Positions 29,050 through 41,988 of a stretch of 64,000 bases of DNA are shown one piece after another (the stretch's first letter is position 1; the number at the start of each line of letters is the position of its first letter). Both the position numbers and the translations under genes were made by a program. The notes below the pieces were generated by a model. That model was not told where the DNA came from. It searched no databases and saw only the letters and a program-made list of their open reading frames with translations. Location of the stretch: positions 60,389,001-60,453,000 of the forward strand of contig NC_133026.1 in assembly GCF_048771995.1 (NCBI RefSeq). Direction: 5' to 3'. This stretch comes from Taeniopygia guttata. Its lineage: Eukaryota; Chordata; Aves; Passeriformes; Estrildidae.

Positions 29050-29450
29050 CTTAAAAGCTGGGAAGCGCCCTTATTTCTTTAATAAAATTAAACAAAATTA
29101 ATTTTGCTTCAAACGCTCGCTCTCTCGAGCTGCATACAGCCTCACTTTGCTCTGCTTAGGTGTCTGCATATTGTGCCATATTGTTCCATCCGTGCCAGGA
29201 TATTATTTTTACAGCTGGCCGTGCCTTTGATATAGAGGGAAACGTGAGAGTTTAAAGGCGGCAGAGGGAGGGAGGGAGGGATGGATGGATGGCGGGGAGC
29301 CACCGCAGCTGCCTGCGCTGTCCCCGATGGGAGCTGCGCTGCACCGACTGCTGAGCGGAGCGCAGGACCAGCGGGGTGGCTGCTCGGCAGAGCACAAGGG
29401 GAAAACAAGCCAAAGCTGATGCAAGATGAGCAGCTGGGCCTTGGGAGCAC
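29050..29450. promoter_or_regulatory. Possible regulatory block with small CpG-rich patch
   Basis: An AT-rich stretch (29070-29250) with a TCF/LEF-like ctttgat at 29225-29231 runs into a G-rich ggga/ggat tract (29264-29292) and then a patch of about 100 bases (29290-29395) with around nine CpG, far above its surroundings. This fits an enhancer or a minor promoter, by inference only. Confidence 0.3.
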
Positions 29451-32400
29451 TAATGGGCCTTAAGGAGCCTGCCCAGCCTCCCCTGGGCCCAGCAGCCCCA
29501 GTTTAGCTCAGCCAGGGGCTTTGGTGCTGCTTGGTTGGTGCTGTCCATATGCTGGCCAGGTCTTCTCACGAGGGTCTCAGGCCCATGTTTTGGGTGCTTC
29601 CCTCTCCTGCTGTTCCTGCCTAGACCCCTGGGTGGTCCTTGGGCCTGCCCTATTGCTGCTCTTGATCTGGGACTGTTGATGGACCTGTGTCCAGCTCCTG
29701 GCTCTTCTGGGAGGCTGTGGGAAGGCTGGGGTCCCTCTCCTTCATGGGACAGCCTCACTATCCTGCATCCCCCTGGCGAGCATCTCTTTGTCTTGGGTGA
29801 GGTCCTTTCTGCAAGGTGCTGTGTTAAAACCCCTCCCAGGTAAGTAATGGTTTCTTCTTACTGGTTCTGTATCAGCAGGGACTGAAAAAGAGTGAGTGGC
29901 AAATAAAGGCAGAGGTCACCCAGTTTGCAGAGGGCAGAACACAGACAGGGAGAGGGAAGAAAAGATGGAAAGACTCAGGCTACAATGTTGCTGATAGAGT
30001 CACTCAGTATTGTTTCTTTAAGCCTGGTTCAGGTCCAAATTGTCCCAGGTGCTCTGGAACTGATTTCTGTCATGCAACAAAGGGAGAGCCGAAGGAACCT
30101 GGTGCTGGTTGAGCTGGCGTGGGCCCTCCATCAAAGCAAGAACACTTCTACACGAGTGTTCCTGCAGCAGTGCAGAAGCCTGAGGAGCGGTGTGGCTATG
30201 GATTTCACTGCTCACTTGAGACCTATTAAAATAAGGAGTGCCTTATTTTAATCGTGTGCCTGAGGCAGCAGGGACAGGTGAAAGAGGGCAGATTTGGGAT
30301 CAGGCTGCAGTTGCTTTATCAAAGGAAGCAAAATAGATTTCTCTAATTTACAAATACTGTAGTTTCAGCTAAAAACTCACTTGCCTGTGCTTGTTAGCAC
30401 TCTGTGTCTAAAATGTCACTTTTCCCTCCTTGAGAAAAGGAGCAGCAATAATCCTGTGGTGCTGCCTCACAAATGTGAATGCAAATGCATTGATGGTGGT
30501 TTGTTTATTTCCAGAGAGTTCTAATCCTACAGGCTCCTTCTTGCCAGTCTGGATCTTTGCCTGTCCTTTGCTTTATCCGTAGAGAGCAGAGCGGTTCTGG
30601 CTGGGCCCTCACGAGAAGGGCATGCAATAGCACCTGTGAGGAACAATCTGGGCTCAGCTGGGCACACTTATCCAAATGAAAAAAAGGTCATTTCCCCCTT
30701 CATCTCCACTTCCATTGCACTGCCTATGTTGAGTCTCATCTAATTTTTGGCCACAAACCATCCTGTGCTACTGCTTCCTATGTTCTTGCTTCACTTCTCT
30801 CACAGTGAGGCAATGGAATCAGCCACAAAATCCCTGCTTCCAGGCCTGCTGCTGGGTGAGTTGGACAATACTTTCTCTTCCCTGGTTAAGCCATTTTCTG
30901 TGGTTTCCCTCCATTTCATCTCCTTGTGAGTCTCATGTGCTGCTGTTTGTCTGCCTTGGTGAGTCCACAATGACCTGGCTCCCTCCTTTTGTTTTGAGTT
31001 TCACTGGCTGTAAGTTATTTCACTTTTAATTAGTTTGTGTATTTTCGTTCTGTGTTGTTTATTATAGCATCATGTTCTGTTTGGATAATGTCATGTTCCA
31101 GCCCAAAGGGCTTTAAAAGCTCAGAAAATGTAGCTGGGGACAAACTCTCTCTCCAGATTCAGTTTCTTCTGAGCATCAAGCAGATTGCCCTTGTCTTCAC
31201 ACCCGTGGGGAGCATCAGCTGCAGTGGGGAGACAAGGCTTGCCCGTGTCCAGGACATGGGACGTTGGACAGGAGCATCGCTGTGGTTTCTGTCCCTTGTG
31301 GAATTGAGGTGGAAACTCGGCCATAGGCAAGGTGGTCACTTCGGTGTCACTGGAACTCAGTGGGTGGCAGGAGAGTGGCTGAGCTCGAGACTGGTGTGAC
31401 ACATGGTGGAAATGCACGTGTGTGTTCTGGGTCCTTCTGCCGCCCAAGGGCCAAAGCAGGGCTGAACTTGGCTGTGCTACAGCCCAGGAGAAGCACGAGG
31501 CTTGGACAAGAGCACTGGTGGAAATCTTACCCAGCACAACAGGTGGACCTCAGTGGCTCAGCAGTGCCCTTGTCCTGCTTCCTCTGCATGGAAACTCTTC
31601 TTGTCCTCCCTGAGGTACTTGGGACATCTGCTTGGGCCAAAAGACCTCTGAAGCCACCATCAGTGTTAGGGGTTGAGGCTGTCCTTCCCTGACAGGGAAG
31701 GGTTAGGGTCACTTCTTGCTGAAGTGACAGCTGAAAGGGGAACAGCAGCAAAAAGGTTCCAGATTAATGTACACAGACAAATCACAAGCCAAGCAACGAG
31801 GTTCACTCCTTTTCTGTCCCTGCCTTCAAGGCTTTTGTTTCTCAGTGGTTCTTGTGGGTCCATTCCAACTCAGAATATTCTGTGATTCTGTCTCCAGCAG
31901 CTCCCAGTGAATGCTGGTGAGGTGGGAATATGTCTTCATCTCCTGCCTCAGCCTAGCTAGTGCCACCAGGTCTTAGAGGTCCCACAGACTGTGCTCCAGC
32001 TGTGGCCTGTCATTCCCACCACTGATACAAATGTCCTCTTTAAGCAGGAAAAGCAAGAACTACAGGACACGCCCCTTTGATACTTATCATTGCAATTCTT
32101 TGATGAGCTGCTGTCTCCTCCTGTCCTACTTAATGCTCTTTTACTGGTGTAGACAGGGGTCTGGATTAATCCAGGTATAGACATCCAACATCATTTGAGG
32201 AATCTTGGTACCCCCCAGCAGGCCTTCAGCTGCCTCTCCAGGCATGTGGAGGTCTCCTGTATGTCTTGTTCCTTATTTCTATCTCTGCATTGCTGCCACA
32301 AGTAGCTGTGGGTGGCTCTGGTGGCAGTGAGGGACCCAGGGGCAGGCAGCTGAAGGAGGCCCTTGCTGCACAGCCTTTACCACTGGGCAAAACGATCGAC

Positions 32401-34526
32401 TATCCACCGATTGCCAATTTTATCTATTTTTATCAGATTTTCCCTCAGTTGCACTGCCTACGCATAGAATTGCATCCAAATGGAGGCACATCTGCTGGAG
32501 TCTGATAGCTGAGCTTGACACCACTGCTTCTGATGGGGCTCCTCTCTGCCTCTGCTGCTGTGCACTCCCCTTCTCTTTCTAGCGTGTTTTCCTTTGCACT
32601 AAACATGTTCCTGGAGAAAGGGTGAATGCAGGCAGCCATGTGCATCATTCCCTGTTCAGCTCAGAGGGAAAGCTGTCCTATTCTCCCAGTATCCAGCTGT
32701 GAGGATGTTTGTGGCATGGGGGCTTTTCCCCTTCTCTTTCTGAGTTTACAGACCATGACTCAAGGAGGTAGCTACACTATGTAGACAGGTCTTAAGATTC
32801 AAACTATCTGGGCATTGAAGAGTTCTCTTTATAATTATTTCCATGGCTCCATGAGACACAGAGATGCTTTTTTCCCCCATCACACTGATTTTAAACAGCA
32901 GTGTAAAGCTGAAAGCATAAATCCTCTTGTCTCCAGCAGGCATTTGCTCTGGGAGAAATGTGTCCAGCTGGTGTCAGGAGCCCAGGGTTACATCCATGCT
33001 CCAGAATCCAGCCTGTTTGGTGGCTGGATGGGGTTCATAACAGAGCTCAGCCGCACGCAGCTGATCCCTCTGCCCTGAGGAGGATGAGAGAGACTCATGG
33101 GGGATGTGGTGATGGGCCACAGTGATCATGAAATGGTTGACTTTGTTTCTCAGTGTAATGGGAAAACAGGAGAGCAGAGTCGCTACCCTGGAATCTGCTT
33201 CTGAGTTCACAAGTGCAGGTCAATTTTTAAGAATCACTTTTCAGATACGCAGGAATTCCACTGTACATCACCACTGCAGAGAGTGGAGGGTGTAACTGGG
33301 GACAGGGGACCACCTGTGCTGAAACTTGCAGGTATTTTGCTGTGAGCTTTCTTGCTCATCTTGGTGAGTTTTCTGCTCAGAAACCTGTGTAACAGATCAG
33401 GTGCCTTTGTCCCTTTAGCTTAGTGTCCTCTTGCCCTCTCTGAAACCTGGATAAATAAAAGCTGCTTTAAGGGTCAAAATAAAAAAATGACAAAATAGCT
33501 GTTTTGTAAGCAAAACTGACAGCTCTCTCTTACCAGAAATTGGTGGTGGCTTCTGCAAAGGCTTCCAAAATTTTTCCCTAAGAGGTGCTGGGTTGTGCCT
33601 ATAGGACTTACAGACAGCTTTGCCACGTGCCTTGTCTGAGGTGCAGCCTTGGCAGTGCAAGCTCAGCTGGCCAGAAACAGAGAGCAGAGTTCACCCTGAC
33701 TTCCTGGATGGGGAAATGAGCACAACAGCTATTGGCTTTATTCCCTACTGCCTCCAGCCTGCCTCGCAGAGGGGTTTTAATGCTCTTACTCATGGCAATT
33801 GCTCCTGCAATCCCTGGATCAGTGATTCTGTGAGTGGGAGCCTCAGCATTTATTTGCTTCCCACTCAGGGTCCCTTTGCCAGTGAAACCCCCCCACTGCC
33901 AGTGCTACTTCCTTGGCTGTGTGTGGTCCTTTTGCCGAGTCCCGACATTTTTATTTTTGGTTAACATCAGAATGGAGCTGCAGAATAATTGCTCTTTCAC
34001 TCTGCTCTTAAATAGGCCATGCTGCTCATCTGCATAAATGTTCTCCTCATGCATGCTGCCATTCTGCTGTGCAGGCTTCTTGGAGGGGGAAAAAACCCAA
34101 ACCACTTTATTTTTCAAAAAGATACCTTTTCTTCCTCATGAATTGCCTCTGCTAGCCAGCAATTGGCCCTGAAGGATGAATAATAACCTATTTTGCCAAG
34201 CTGCAATTCAGCCATAAGGCATTCCACATATCCTAGGCTGTTCTGTGGGACCTTTCAAGCAGAGGATTGAAGCCAGGGTGAGGCCACCTCAGCAGATCCA
34301 CTCCACTCAAGCCTTAAAGCCAAAGCCAGGTTTTAGCCACTGGTGTGCAAATCCTAGGAAGGTGGGCAGACGAGCTGCAGATGCAAGTCAGTCTTTTCCA
34401 GGATGAAAGCTTTTGCTGTCAAGCTGTTCAAAGAGAAACATCCTGAGGCTGAAAACTGCTGGTGAGCACTGGCTCCTGCTCCAGAGGCTGGCCACATGCC
34501 TCGGCTTGCCTCAGACCCACAGGGAG
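29451..34526. other. Intergenic, no gene recognised
   Basis: GC-moderate sequence. Only a CR1 tail at 31845-31893 is recognised. Open frames of 100-140 codons occur on both strands but overlap each other and look like chance. Confidence 0.7.
31845..31893 (+). mobile_element. CR1-X-type 3' tail, heavily truncated
   Basis: The string cttgtgggtccattccaact, then cagaatattctgtgattctg, is a CR1-X 3' end with its terminal attctgtg-type repeats. It has the same kind of tail as the SINE at 25001-25112, but no tRNA-like head is found upstream, so I call it a short CR1 remnant. Confidence 0.75.
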
Positions 34527-34597
34527 GGATGGATGGATGGATGGATGGATGGATGGATGGATGGATGGATGGATGGATGGATGGATGGATGGATGGA
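34527..34597. repeat. (GGAT)n microsatellite
   Basis: About 17.8 perfect units of ggat, 71 bases. The array is preceded by a related ggga unit. It is open in all frames, which creates meaningless Met-Asp-Gly-Trp or Ile-His-Pro-Ser repeat frames on the two strands. Confidence 0.97.
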
Positions 34598-35664
34598 GGA
34601 AGAGAGTCCTGGGGGAAGGGTACAGGGGAACAAGCCAGGCTTTGCAAAGCTGACTGCAGAGCCCCTGCCTCCCTGCCCAGGGGCAAATGGGTTTTCCTCC
34701 AATGCAACAGGAGTTGGCCAAGGAATGCACAAAGCTCTGGCTCTGCCATGAAGAGCAGCACCAAAGGGTTTGCCCTCCTTGCTGAAGAACTTGCTGGCAG
34801 AGACCATGCAACTGATCATGTTCAATAGTGTTTATGCGACCTGATTACTTATCAGAATAAAAGCCAGCTCAACCTTCAGTCCCAGTCAGCTGTTACTGCC
34901 ATGTTCTCCCAGCGCATGGAGGTTGCCCTGAAGGGAATGAGCAAAGGAAAAGGACCATGCACCCTGCTGGGCTGAAACCGGTGTCACTCTCTCAGAGCCA
35001 AGCTGGAGCTTGCTACAAAAGCCAAAGAAGAAAAAAGGAGGTGTAAGTCAGACCGTGTGGGGGGAAATGAACCACGTGGAAGAGAGGATGCATGTGGGAG
35101 CAGCGCCCGTGCCTGGAGGCCGAGGAAAGCGGGATGAGAGAAGCCGCCAGGCTCGCCTGGCGTGACTCTGCGTAGTTGGAGGAAAAGAGGAGCGGCACCA
35201 AAGCGGAGCGGCCCAAGATCGCTGCCGCAGGCTGTGCTCTGCTTTGCAGGCACGGAGGTAAGGGCAAGCTTTACAGATTTTGTGTTTTAAAATAGTGAAG
35301 AGGAACATAGGGCCTTAAGAGACATCATAAGACTCCTGTGCAAGGCTTGCTACCTCTTCCATCACCCCCAGCTACTGTAGACTTCTTCTTCAGACTGCCC
35401 TAGCTCTGCTAGAATGGTAATTAGGCTGAATTTTGTCCTACTTCTCTCAATAAAAGGTTGTTCGGGAGCCTCTCTGCTCTGACAATTTAGAAACCAGCTA
35501 AGAAGAAGGAAGCAGCCACGTAGGGTCAGCTGGAGGATCTTTCTGAGTGTCACTTGCCCAGCATTAGTCAGTAAGGTATTTTAGCTGGAAAAGCAGGAAC
35601 TCTGAAATTTAGAGAACCTATGTTGTAACCAAACCAAACCAATCTTCAGCCTCTCTGGAAGAAA
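34598..35664. other. Intergenic with CpG-rich patch and donor-like site
   Basis: The part 35095-35257 is CpG-rich against its surroundings and ends at cacggag followed by gtaagggc (from 35258), a strong 5' splice-site match. It could be the first exon of a non-coding transcript. The rest of the stretch shows nothing. Confidence 0.35.
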
Positions 35665-36099
35665 ACATGAAGCATTTGGGAGGCCACATCTAAATGTGCT
35701 GCATCAAGTTGTAGGGTCCTTGATACCAAAGCAGGTCCAACAGAAGGATGTGGCATACAAGGAGTGGACAAGAGGGCTGGGTTTGTCCTGCCTAAAGAAG
35801 AGAAGGCTGAAAGGAGACCTCAGTGCTGTCTGACACCACCTTGCAGGAAATACAGAGCCAGACTCGCCTCGGAAGAGTGCAGTGAAAGGGTGAGAGGCGC
35901 CAAACAGAAGTTATGTACAAGGAAATCCCAATTAAACATTAGCAAACAATTTTCACAGGGTTGGTGGTCAAGCTGCCTCCTGCAGGGATGTGCAAAGCTC
36001 TCCCAACAAAGGCTTACTGTGACTTTAAAGCTACCTGTGCTTTGGGTAGGGATTGGGCCAGACAGTCCCTTCTGACCTTATTTATTGTGTGATTCTACA
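35665..36099 (+). mobile_element. CR1 LINE 3' fragment
   Basis: The fragment starts with ggaggccacatctaaatgtg and runs through a ggtccttgataccaaagcag block, a cctaaagaagagaaggctga block and aattaaacattagcaaacaa-type sequence. It ends in ggccagacagtcccttctga and gtgtgattctac. It is in sense orientation, diverged, and has lost its 5' end. Confidence 0.85.
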
Positions 36100-39000
36100 T
36101 ATCGTTATTGGTATACCTGATTATTTTGTTTCATTTATATGTATACATGTAGCCCAGGCAACTGTAAGTGTAATCACCCTTGTCCAACACCTTCTGTACC
36201 CCATTTTCTCTTCCTTGTGGTACTACCAGATGCCACCCATTTATGCTGAAATTGCCAGTGAAGCTCTTTGTGCAGTGTCTTTTCTTTTAGTATGCTAATC
36301 TCTTTCCCTTTGCTGTTCCAGTTTCTGTGCTGTATTTCAAAGAACAAGATTTATGACAAAGCCATGACTAAGAGCCAGGTGATGGCCTGGGAGCCGGACA
36401 GCACCTCCAGCAGATGTGGCTGACAGGGTTATCAGGGTTGATGCTCCTGCTGTGCAGATGATCAAGGTTCACACTTGAGCTCAGCTCCTGAGTCCCCTTT
36501 CTGTGGCGGTCCTTTTTCCCAGACAGTGACACAGACAGCCACATGTGGGTGCCTCTGAGCACAGCTGGGGTTGGTGGGAGCCTTGCTCTCACATCTCCAA
36601 AAGATGGCCCCTGTCCCCAGGGGTTTGGTGCCCAGAGGGTGCCCGTGGCTCATCCAGTGGCTCTCTGGGGACAGAGCCTAAGCTCTCGGGCAATTACAAA
36701 CCAAGGTGGGGCAGCAGATGTAACAGGAATTAGGTCCTTCCCCTCTGCCACTCACAGAAGGCCAGATGCTCTGGATTCATCGCTTCCTCAAGCCAACAGC
36801 ACCATGGTTAAAATGGCTGCGACCTCCACCCCATCCTGGGTGATGCTTTAACTATATCAGGTGAAAAACATATCTCAAATGAAGCTGCTGGGGCTCTGTG
36901 CCATGAGCAAGCCCTTCAGAATTACTGTCCATATTGCCCTTTTTGCAGCCTGTCCTTTAATGCATAAAGTGGCACTTAAAATGGACAGTCATACTCAGGG
37001 GACCAACACTCTCCCTTGTGAACCCTACGTGAACCCAGGAAAAAAAATCAATAAGGGGTTTTAAAAGACCAGTAAAATAGCATTTAATCTCCTCTGTGTC
37101 AGCAGATCTGCAGAGCAGGTTTAGGGTTGTTTTGCATCTGGGACTGTAAAAAAAAATGCCACGTAGGATTGCCTGCAGGTGATTAGGTTTTGTTTTAAAA
37201 TTTCAAACAAACATGAAAGTCTTAGTGTAAGCTTCTCAAAGATTAATCACTCATGAACTTGGGAAGAAAGAGCACAAGGCTGGGATTCAGGAGATTTAGG
37301 ATTGCTGTCTTCTCTGCCACTGTGCGACTCGGAGTGTGACTGTGTCCTGCTTCATTCTAGCCAGATTTTCCACTGAAATCAGAAGGCATTAAGTTAGCCT
37401 GGGAGCTGAGGACTAAAACACTGTCAGGAGACGTTTGCTGGTGTTTCTCTCCTTCACTGCTGCCTGTGAGGCATTGCAAGAGCTCTGGGATGAGGACCGG
37501 TCCCTACATGTTTGTAAAATGATGAGCTCTGATCTTTATTGCTCTTCTCTGAGGGTCCTTATAAGGAGTTGTGTTGCTACATGCTGTTGGTGTCCACACT
37601 TTGTCTGTGTCTGGAGATACTGATCGCAGCTTGAAGTCTGCGGCAGTAAAGAGAGACAGCAATGTCAGTGACCCAGGGTGTGATCTGGTGTTGTGCAGCC
37701 AAGGGCTCCAATGAAGGCGAAATGCCTTGTTAGGCTGTGTGACTGGTGCCAGAGTCCCGAGCTGCTGGGAGCCTCTGGCAGCAGGGTACACACAGCCCCA
37801 CTCCGTGCATGGCTCTTCATCCTTGTGTGGGCATCCACAGCATGTGCAGGAGCAGGTACATCAATTAGGTGTTTCGTCCTTTTTTTTTTTTTCCCAGAAA
37901 AAGGAAAATTTTGAGCTTGACGAGAGTAAAAAGCCCTCCTACTATCAGACTGCACATTTCCACTCCCAGTGAAGGTTGCAGCAGAGCTGGCACTCTCTCT
38001 GCTGGGCAAGCACCAGTGACCCCACGTGCTCATGGACAGCGGCACCTGGCTCGCTTCCTGCTCTGGGTGGAACAAAACCTCTTGCGTGGCGATACCTCTG
38101 CTGACCCGGGTACAAAGGTTGGCCAGAGCTTGCGTGTGGCCAGCAGGAGCAGGCTTTCTCCTCCTCTTTTCACGTGACATAAATGGGAATGACCTAGGGT
38201 TTATGAATCCCAGATGGAAAACGTCAGGAGTGGAAAGCAGAACTGGTCCAGAAGCCACGTTTCCATTTGCAAGACTCGCTTTGGGCAGGGGACGTGTGGC
38301 CATTTGGTACTTTGGGGCAAAGGCTGGTAGTTTTTCCTGTGAGTAGAACAGCATCCACCCATTAAGTTCAAACCAAAATCATTGTCATGAAGCTGCTTCA
38401 GCTTCTGAGCTCAATTCCCTCACAGTCTGTGGGAAAAAGAGGATTGTTCCCCGTTTGCCCAAACAAGCAGGTGGTGTTTGATGTGCCTCTGCGCACAGTC
38501 AGGCAGGAACAGGGATGTGTGGAGTACACAAGCACTCGTGCTCACAACACAGCTTTGATTGCACAGCTGGATCATAGATGGGGGGTGATACCAACAATGT
38601 TGTGTAACAACAGAAGGTTTTTCCAGAATTACACAACAGCTGGATCCCGTACTGTAGATCAAGAAACTGTAACTAATTTATTCCAGGTAACAAAGCACAC
38701 CCTCAACAATGGATGCTTGGTACATTACAGAGACTCCCCCTGCCCCGCAACTGTCCCAGTATGGATGACAACATTTTAATTTGTTTTGCATCAAGATTAA
38801 TGGGCTTGGCATAAGTGAGGGAGCAATGATAACCCTTCTGAACATATGTGGTGTCTGCTCCAGTGGAATATGCAAGGTGCCTAATAGTGTTCCACGGAGA
38901 CCCCATTTGTGAGGGCAGGGAAAAAAAGTGAGTGGCAGTAAAATCCAAGTGCATTGGATAATGGTGACAACTCCAAAAAAGCACACTTCTACATGTGGTC

Positions 39001-40985
39001 ACAGTAAAATCTAAATTTCCCACTTTGAAAAGACAGGGAAAGCAATCCTTATCAAACCTGGCTTTCTCAAGCTATACCAGATGTATCCAGGGCCACTCGT
39101 GCTACCACAGGAGCACATCCTAGGGAAAAAAAGAAAAAAAGAAAAAAAAAAAAGTAAGATATATTAATCTGGCTTATAGAGAGGGGGATGATCTAGAAGA
39201 GCCCTGGTGAGCTCTGTCCTAGAATTCTATTCCCGTTGCTTCTAGAAAAATCCTGCTGTAAATCACTTGCTGTTGCAGCACCTTGGGTAGTTCTGGAAGA
39301 CAGATGAATTTGCCATCTTCTGCCATCTGCCCATAGACTCTTCTAGAGGACCATGACCTCCAGGCAGAGACACCTAAATTCAGCTAGGAGCTTCACAAGA
39401 CCAGACTAGGAGGGCTGAAAACCTTTCTCTGCATAACACACATTGCAAGGCTTTTGGCAAATGTGCTGTGGCTGACACAGTCGGTGTCGGTAGCCTTTCC
39501 CCTTGCTGCAGAAACCCCCTGCAAGGCAGCCCTGGCCACAAACACAGATCTGGTAATGGATCCAGGGAAAACAGAAAGGGATTTCTGCTTTACACAGGAA
39601 GCCAGAAAGAGCCTGGTACTGTAAGTCAGGTTTGGAAAAATGACCAAGAAAGAGGCCACACTCATGACTGAAGCATTCAGTCACTACATGTCCTGCTAAG
39701 CAGCTGATGGCATGAGGATGGGGTAATCCACCGCTGTGATATGATGTTTACTTGACTCTGGAGCTGTAGCATGAAACTTGTGTAGATGCTATGAATTGAA
39801 GGTGTTTGTCGGGACTTACACATCACTGCAGTAAAAACCAAAGTCAGAGTTGTCCTCCACCACAAGAGTTTTGAGATTTCATCTCTTGCTTGCAGTGTCT
39901 GCATTTTATATCAGCTCCCTGTGATTAAATGAAGAATACAGCATGATTTTATAACACAGCCTGTGCTTCTCATAAAATCTCTTGGCAAGAAAGAATTTTT
40001 CTCAAGATACACAGTGAAAACAGCAAGGCTTTTTCTGTAACCACAAAATAATTATTCTAGATCTACTACTGAACCAAGCAGAACCTCTTCTCTTTTTATC
40101 TGTTATTTCTTGGCAAACAGAGATCACTGCAATGAAAAATGTTTGAAAGGCAAAATCTTGTGATGGAGTTTATCCAAGATATTTTTGTGTTCATGGGGCA
40201 CATTGCTGACAATTGCTCTATGCTTTGTGACAAGTCCAGAGAATAGTAAACTATTAGGAAAAATGTTTCCATTCCAAAAAAAGAGCATTTATACAGCTCA
40301 GTCAGAACCTGGCTGTACTTACTAAAGGTGGTCAAAAGAAATAGTTGTCTGTATATTTTGTAAAAGCTTTGCATCCTTTTTACTTACCTGCAGTTTTAAA
40401 ATGCTTCTTTAAGAGAAAATAAGTGCAAAGCCCCTTTCCAAATTCTGAGATCTGGGTTGTTTTCTTTCCAGAAGAAGCACCAAATGCCAGCAGAGGCCAT
40501 TACCAGGATTGATGGCACCCCAGTCAAAATCTGCACCCTGTGTCAGGCAAGCCAAATTCCCATTAGCACCCAAGGTTGAGCCAGCAATACAATTCCTGTT
40601 TTTTGAGTTGATTCACCACATTTGTCACCCCCACACACGGGGTCAGCAGTAACCTCTGTGCTGGTACCCAGAGGAATGGCTTAGGATCATCTGCTGGGAG
40701 CAGGAGGCATTGCTCCGGCTGCAAAAGAAGTTCTACAATTGCATGCGTTACAAGTGGGATAGAAGTTAGAGAACCACTCTCATGTTATAATTCCTTGGCT
40801 TCCTCATTAGCTCCTTTTCAAACCCTAGATGACCCAGGTGGAAAAACAGTGCCTGTGCTTTGCTCTCCCACAATTAGGAAGGAAACAAGTTTAAACTGTG
40901 TGTGTTCTGTCTGTGGCAAAGAGAAGGCTCGTGCTCCCCAATCTGCCCCCGAAATTATTCCTAATAGGACTAAATAGTGTTTTGC
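36100..40985. other. Intergenic, no gene recognised
   Basis: A YY1-like aaaatggctgcg lies at 36810-36821, a T13 run followed by cccag at 37880-37897, and an A-rich tract near 39124-39154. The block 38385-39060 has overlapping open frames on both strands, but I cannot assign it to a family. Confidence 0.65.
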
Positions 40986-41170
40986 AACCGGGCTCTAGGC
41001 AAGAAATGAGCTGCCGTCGGGAGGCTCTGCTGCATGCTACCACCAAAACGCCAGCGTGCTTTTGCATGTATCATGCTATTGTTATTATAATGGCAATTAA
41101 CGAGCTGTAAACAAATTATATGTCTCGATACAGCCCTTTAAATGAGCTGAGGTGCATACCTAGTGGTAGG
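40986..41170. promoter_or_regulatory. Candidate conserved non-coding element
   Basis: Non-repetitive AT-rich block with a tight cluster of factor-type motifs: POU-like tttgcat (41061-41067), homeodomain-like caattaac (41094-41101) and FOX-like tgtaaaca (41106-41113). The look is that of developmental enhancers. Conservation cannot be judged from one sequence. Confidence 0.35.
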
Positions 41171-41988
41171 TAAAAGGTAAAACAACAGCACTAGACAAGT
41201 CGTTTCTGGAGCCATTACAAGTAATTTGCAAGTGCAGGCATCTCAGTTTTGCAATCTCACTCATCTTCATTTCCTTCGAACCATGCATCTTGCCAGCGAC
41301 AGCAGGCTCTGGCTTCTCTTCTGGAAAGATTTGCCTTTACTCAGCTCTCTTGCTCTGGCTGTGCTTGTGCAAGCGTCAACAAATGTTTAACTCCATTGAT
41401 ATTTCTTGCCTGGAGTAAAATAGAAAAGCAAGCCTTCTATGGGCAGACATTAATATTTTCTCCTAATTTTGCCCTTTTAATTATTATGAGAAGAAATTAG
41501 GGTTATATTTGCCTAAGGGTGCTACTTTTGTTACATGCTTTGCCTGAAGTCGCTGCTCTAAGCTCCATGAGGCAATTTTAGCAAATCGTGGCACGTTCCT
41601 GAGCCCTCACTGCTTATCCCGCAGCCTCACATTTCCATGAGCGGCCTGGCACAGAGCTGCAGCACAGAGGCGCCCTGAGGAACAAACACCAAAGCAACGG
41701 GATGCGCTCGGCAGGTGCCTGGGCTGTGGCAGCCGAAAAGGTGTGTGTGTTCCCAGCCCAGCGAAGGGGAATAGGGGCACACAGGCAAACTGACAAACCA
41801 TTCCCATGACATAACAGGATAATGTCTTTAATCCTTAGTGTTTTGGGGGGAAAACCCACCCCAGCACAAGACAAACCCAAACTTCCAAGTGCTGTGGCTT
41901 AGAGAAATTACATGAGCTCAGCTGATCTTACCAGTGGGAAATGCTGGCTTCTCCCAGAGCAGTGTTTGCTATAAGAAGGAAAAAAGTA
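41171..41988. other. Intergenic, no gene recognised
   Basis: Unique-looking sequence with a slightly CpG-enriched part at 41590-41770. No gene, RNA or transposon is recognised. Confidence 0.7.

Noticed and set aside
34354-34828. Several long frames with Met-Asp-Gly-Trp or Ile-His-Pro-Ser repeats
   Set aside because: They come from the (GGAT)n microsatellite, which has no stop codon in any frame. The flanks show no coding signal.
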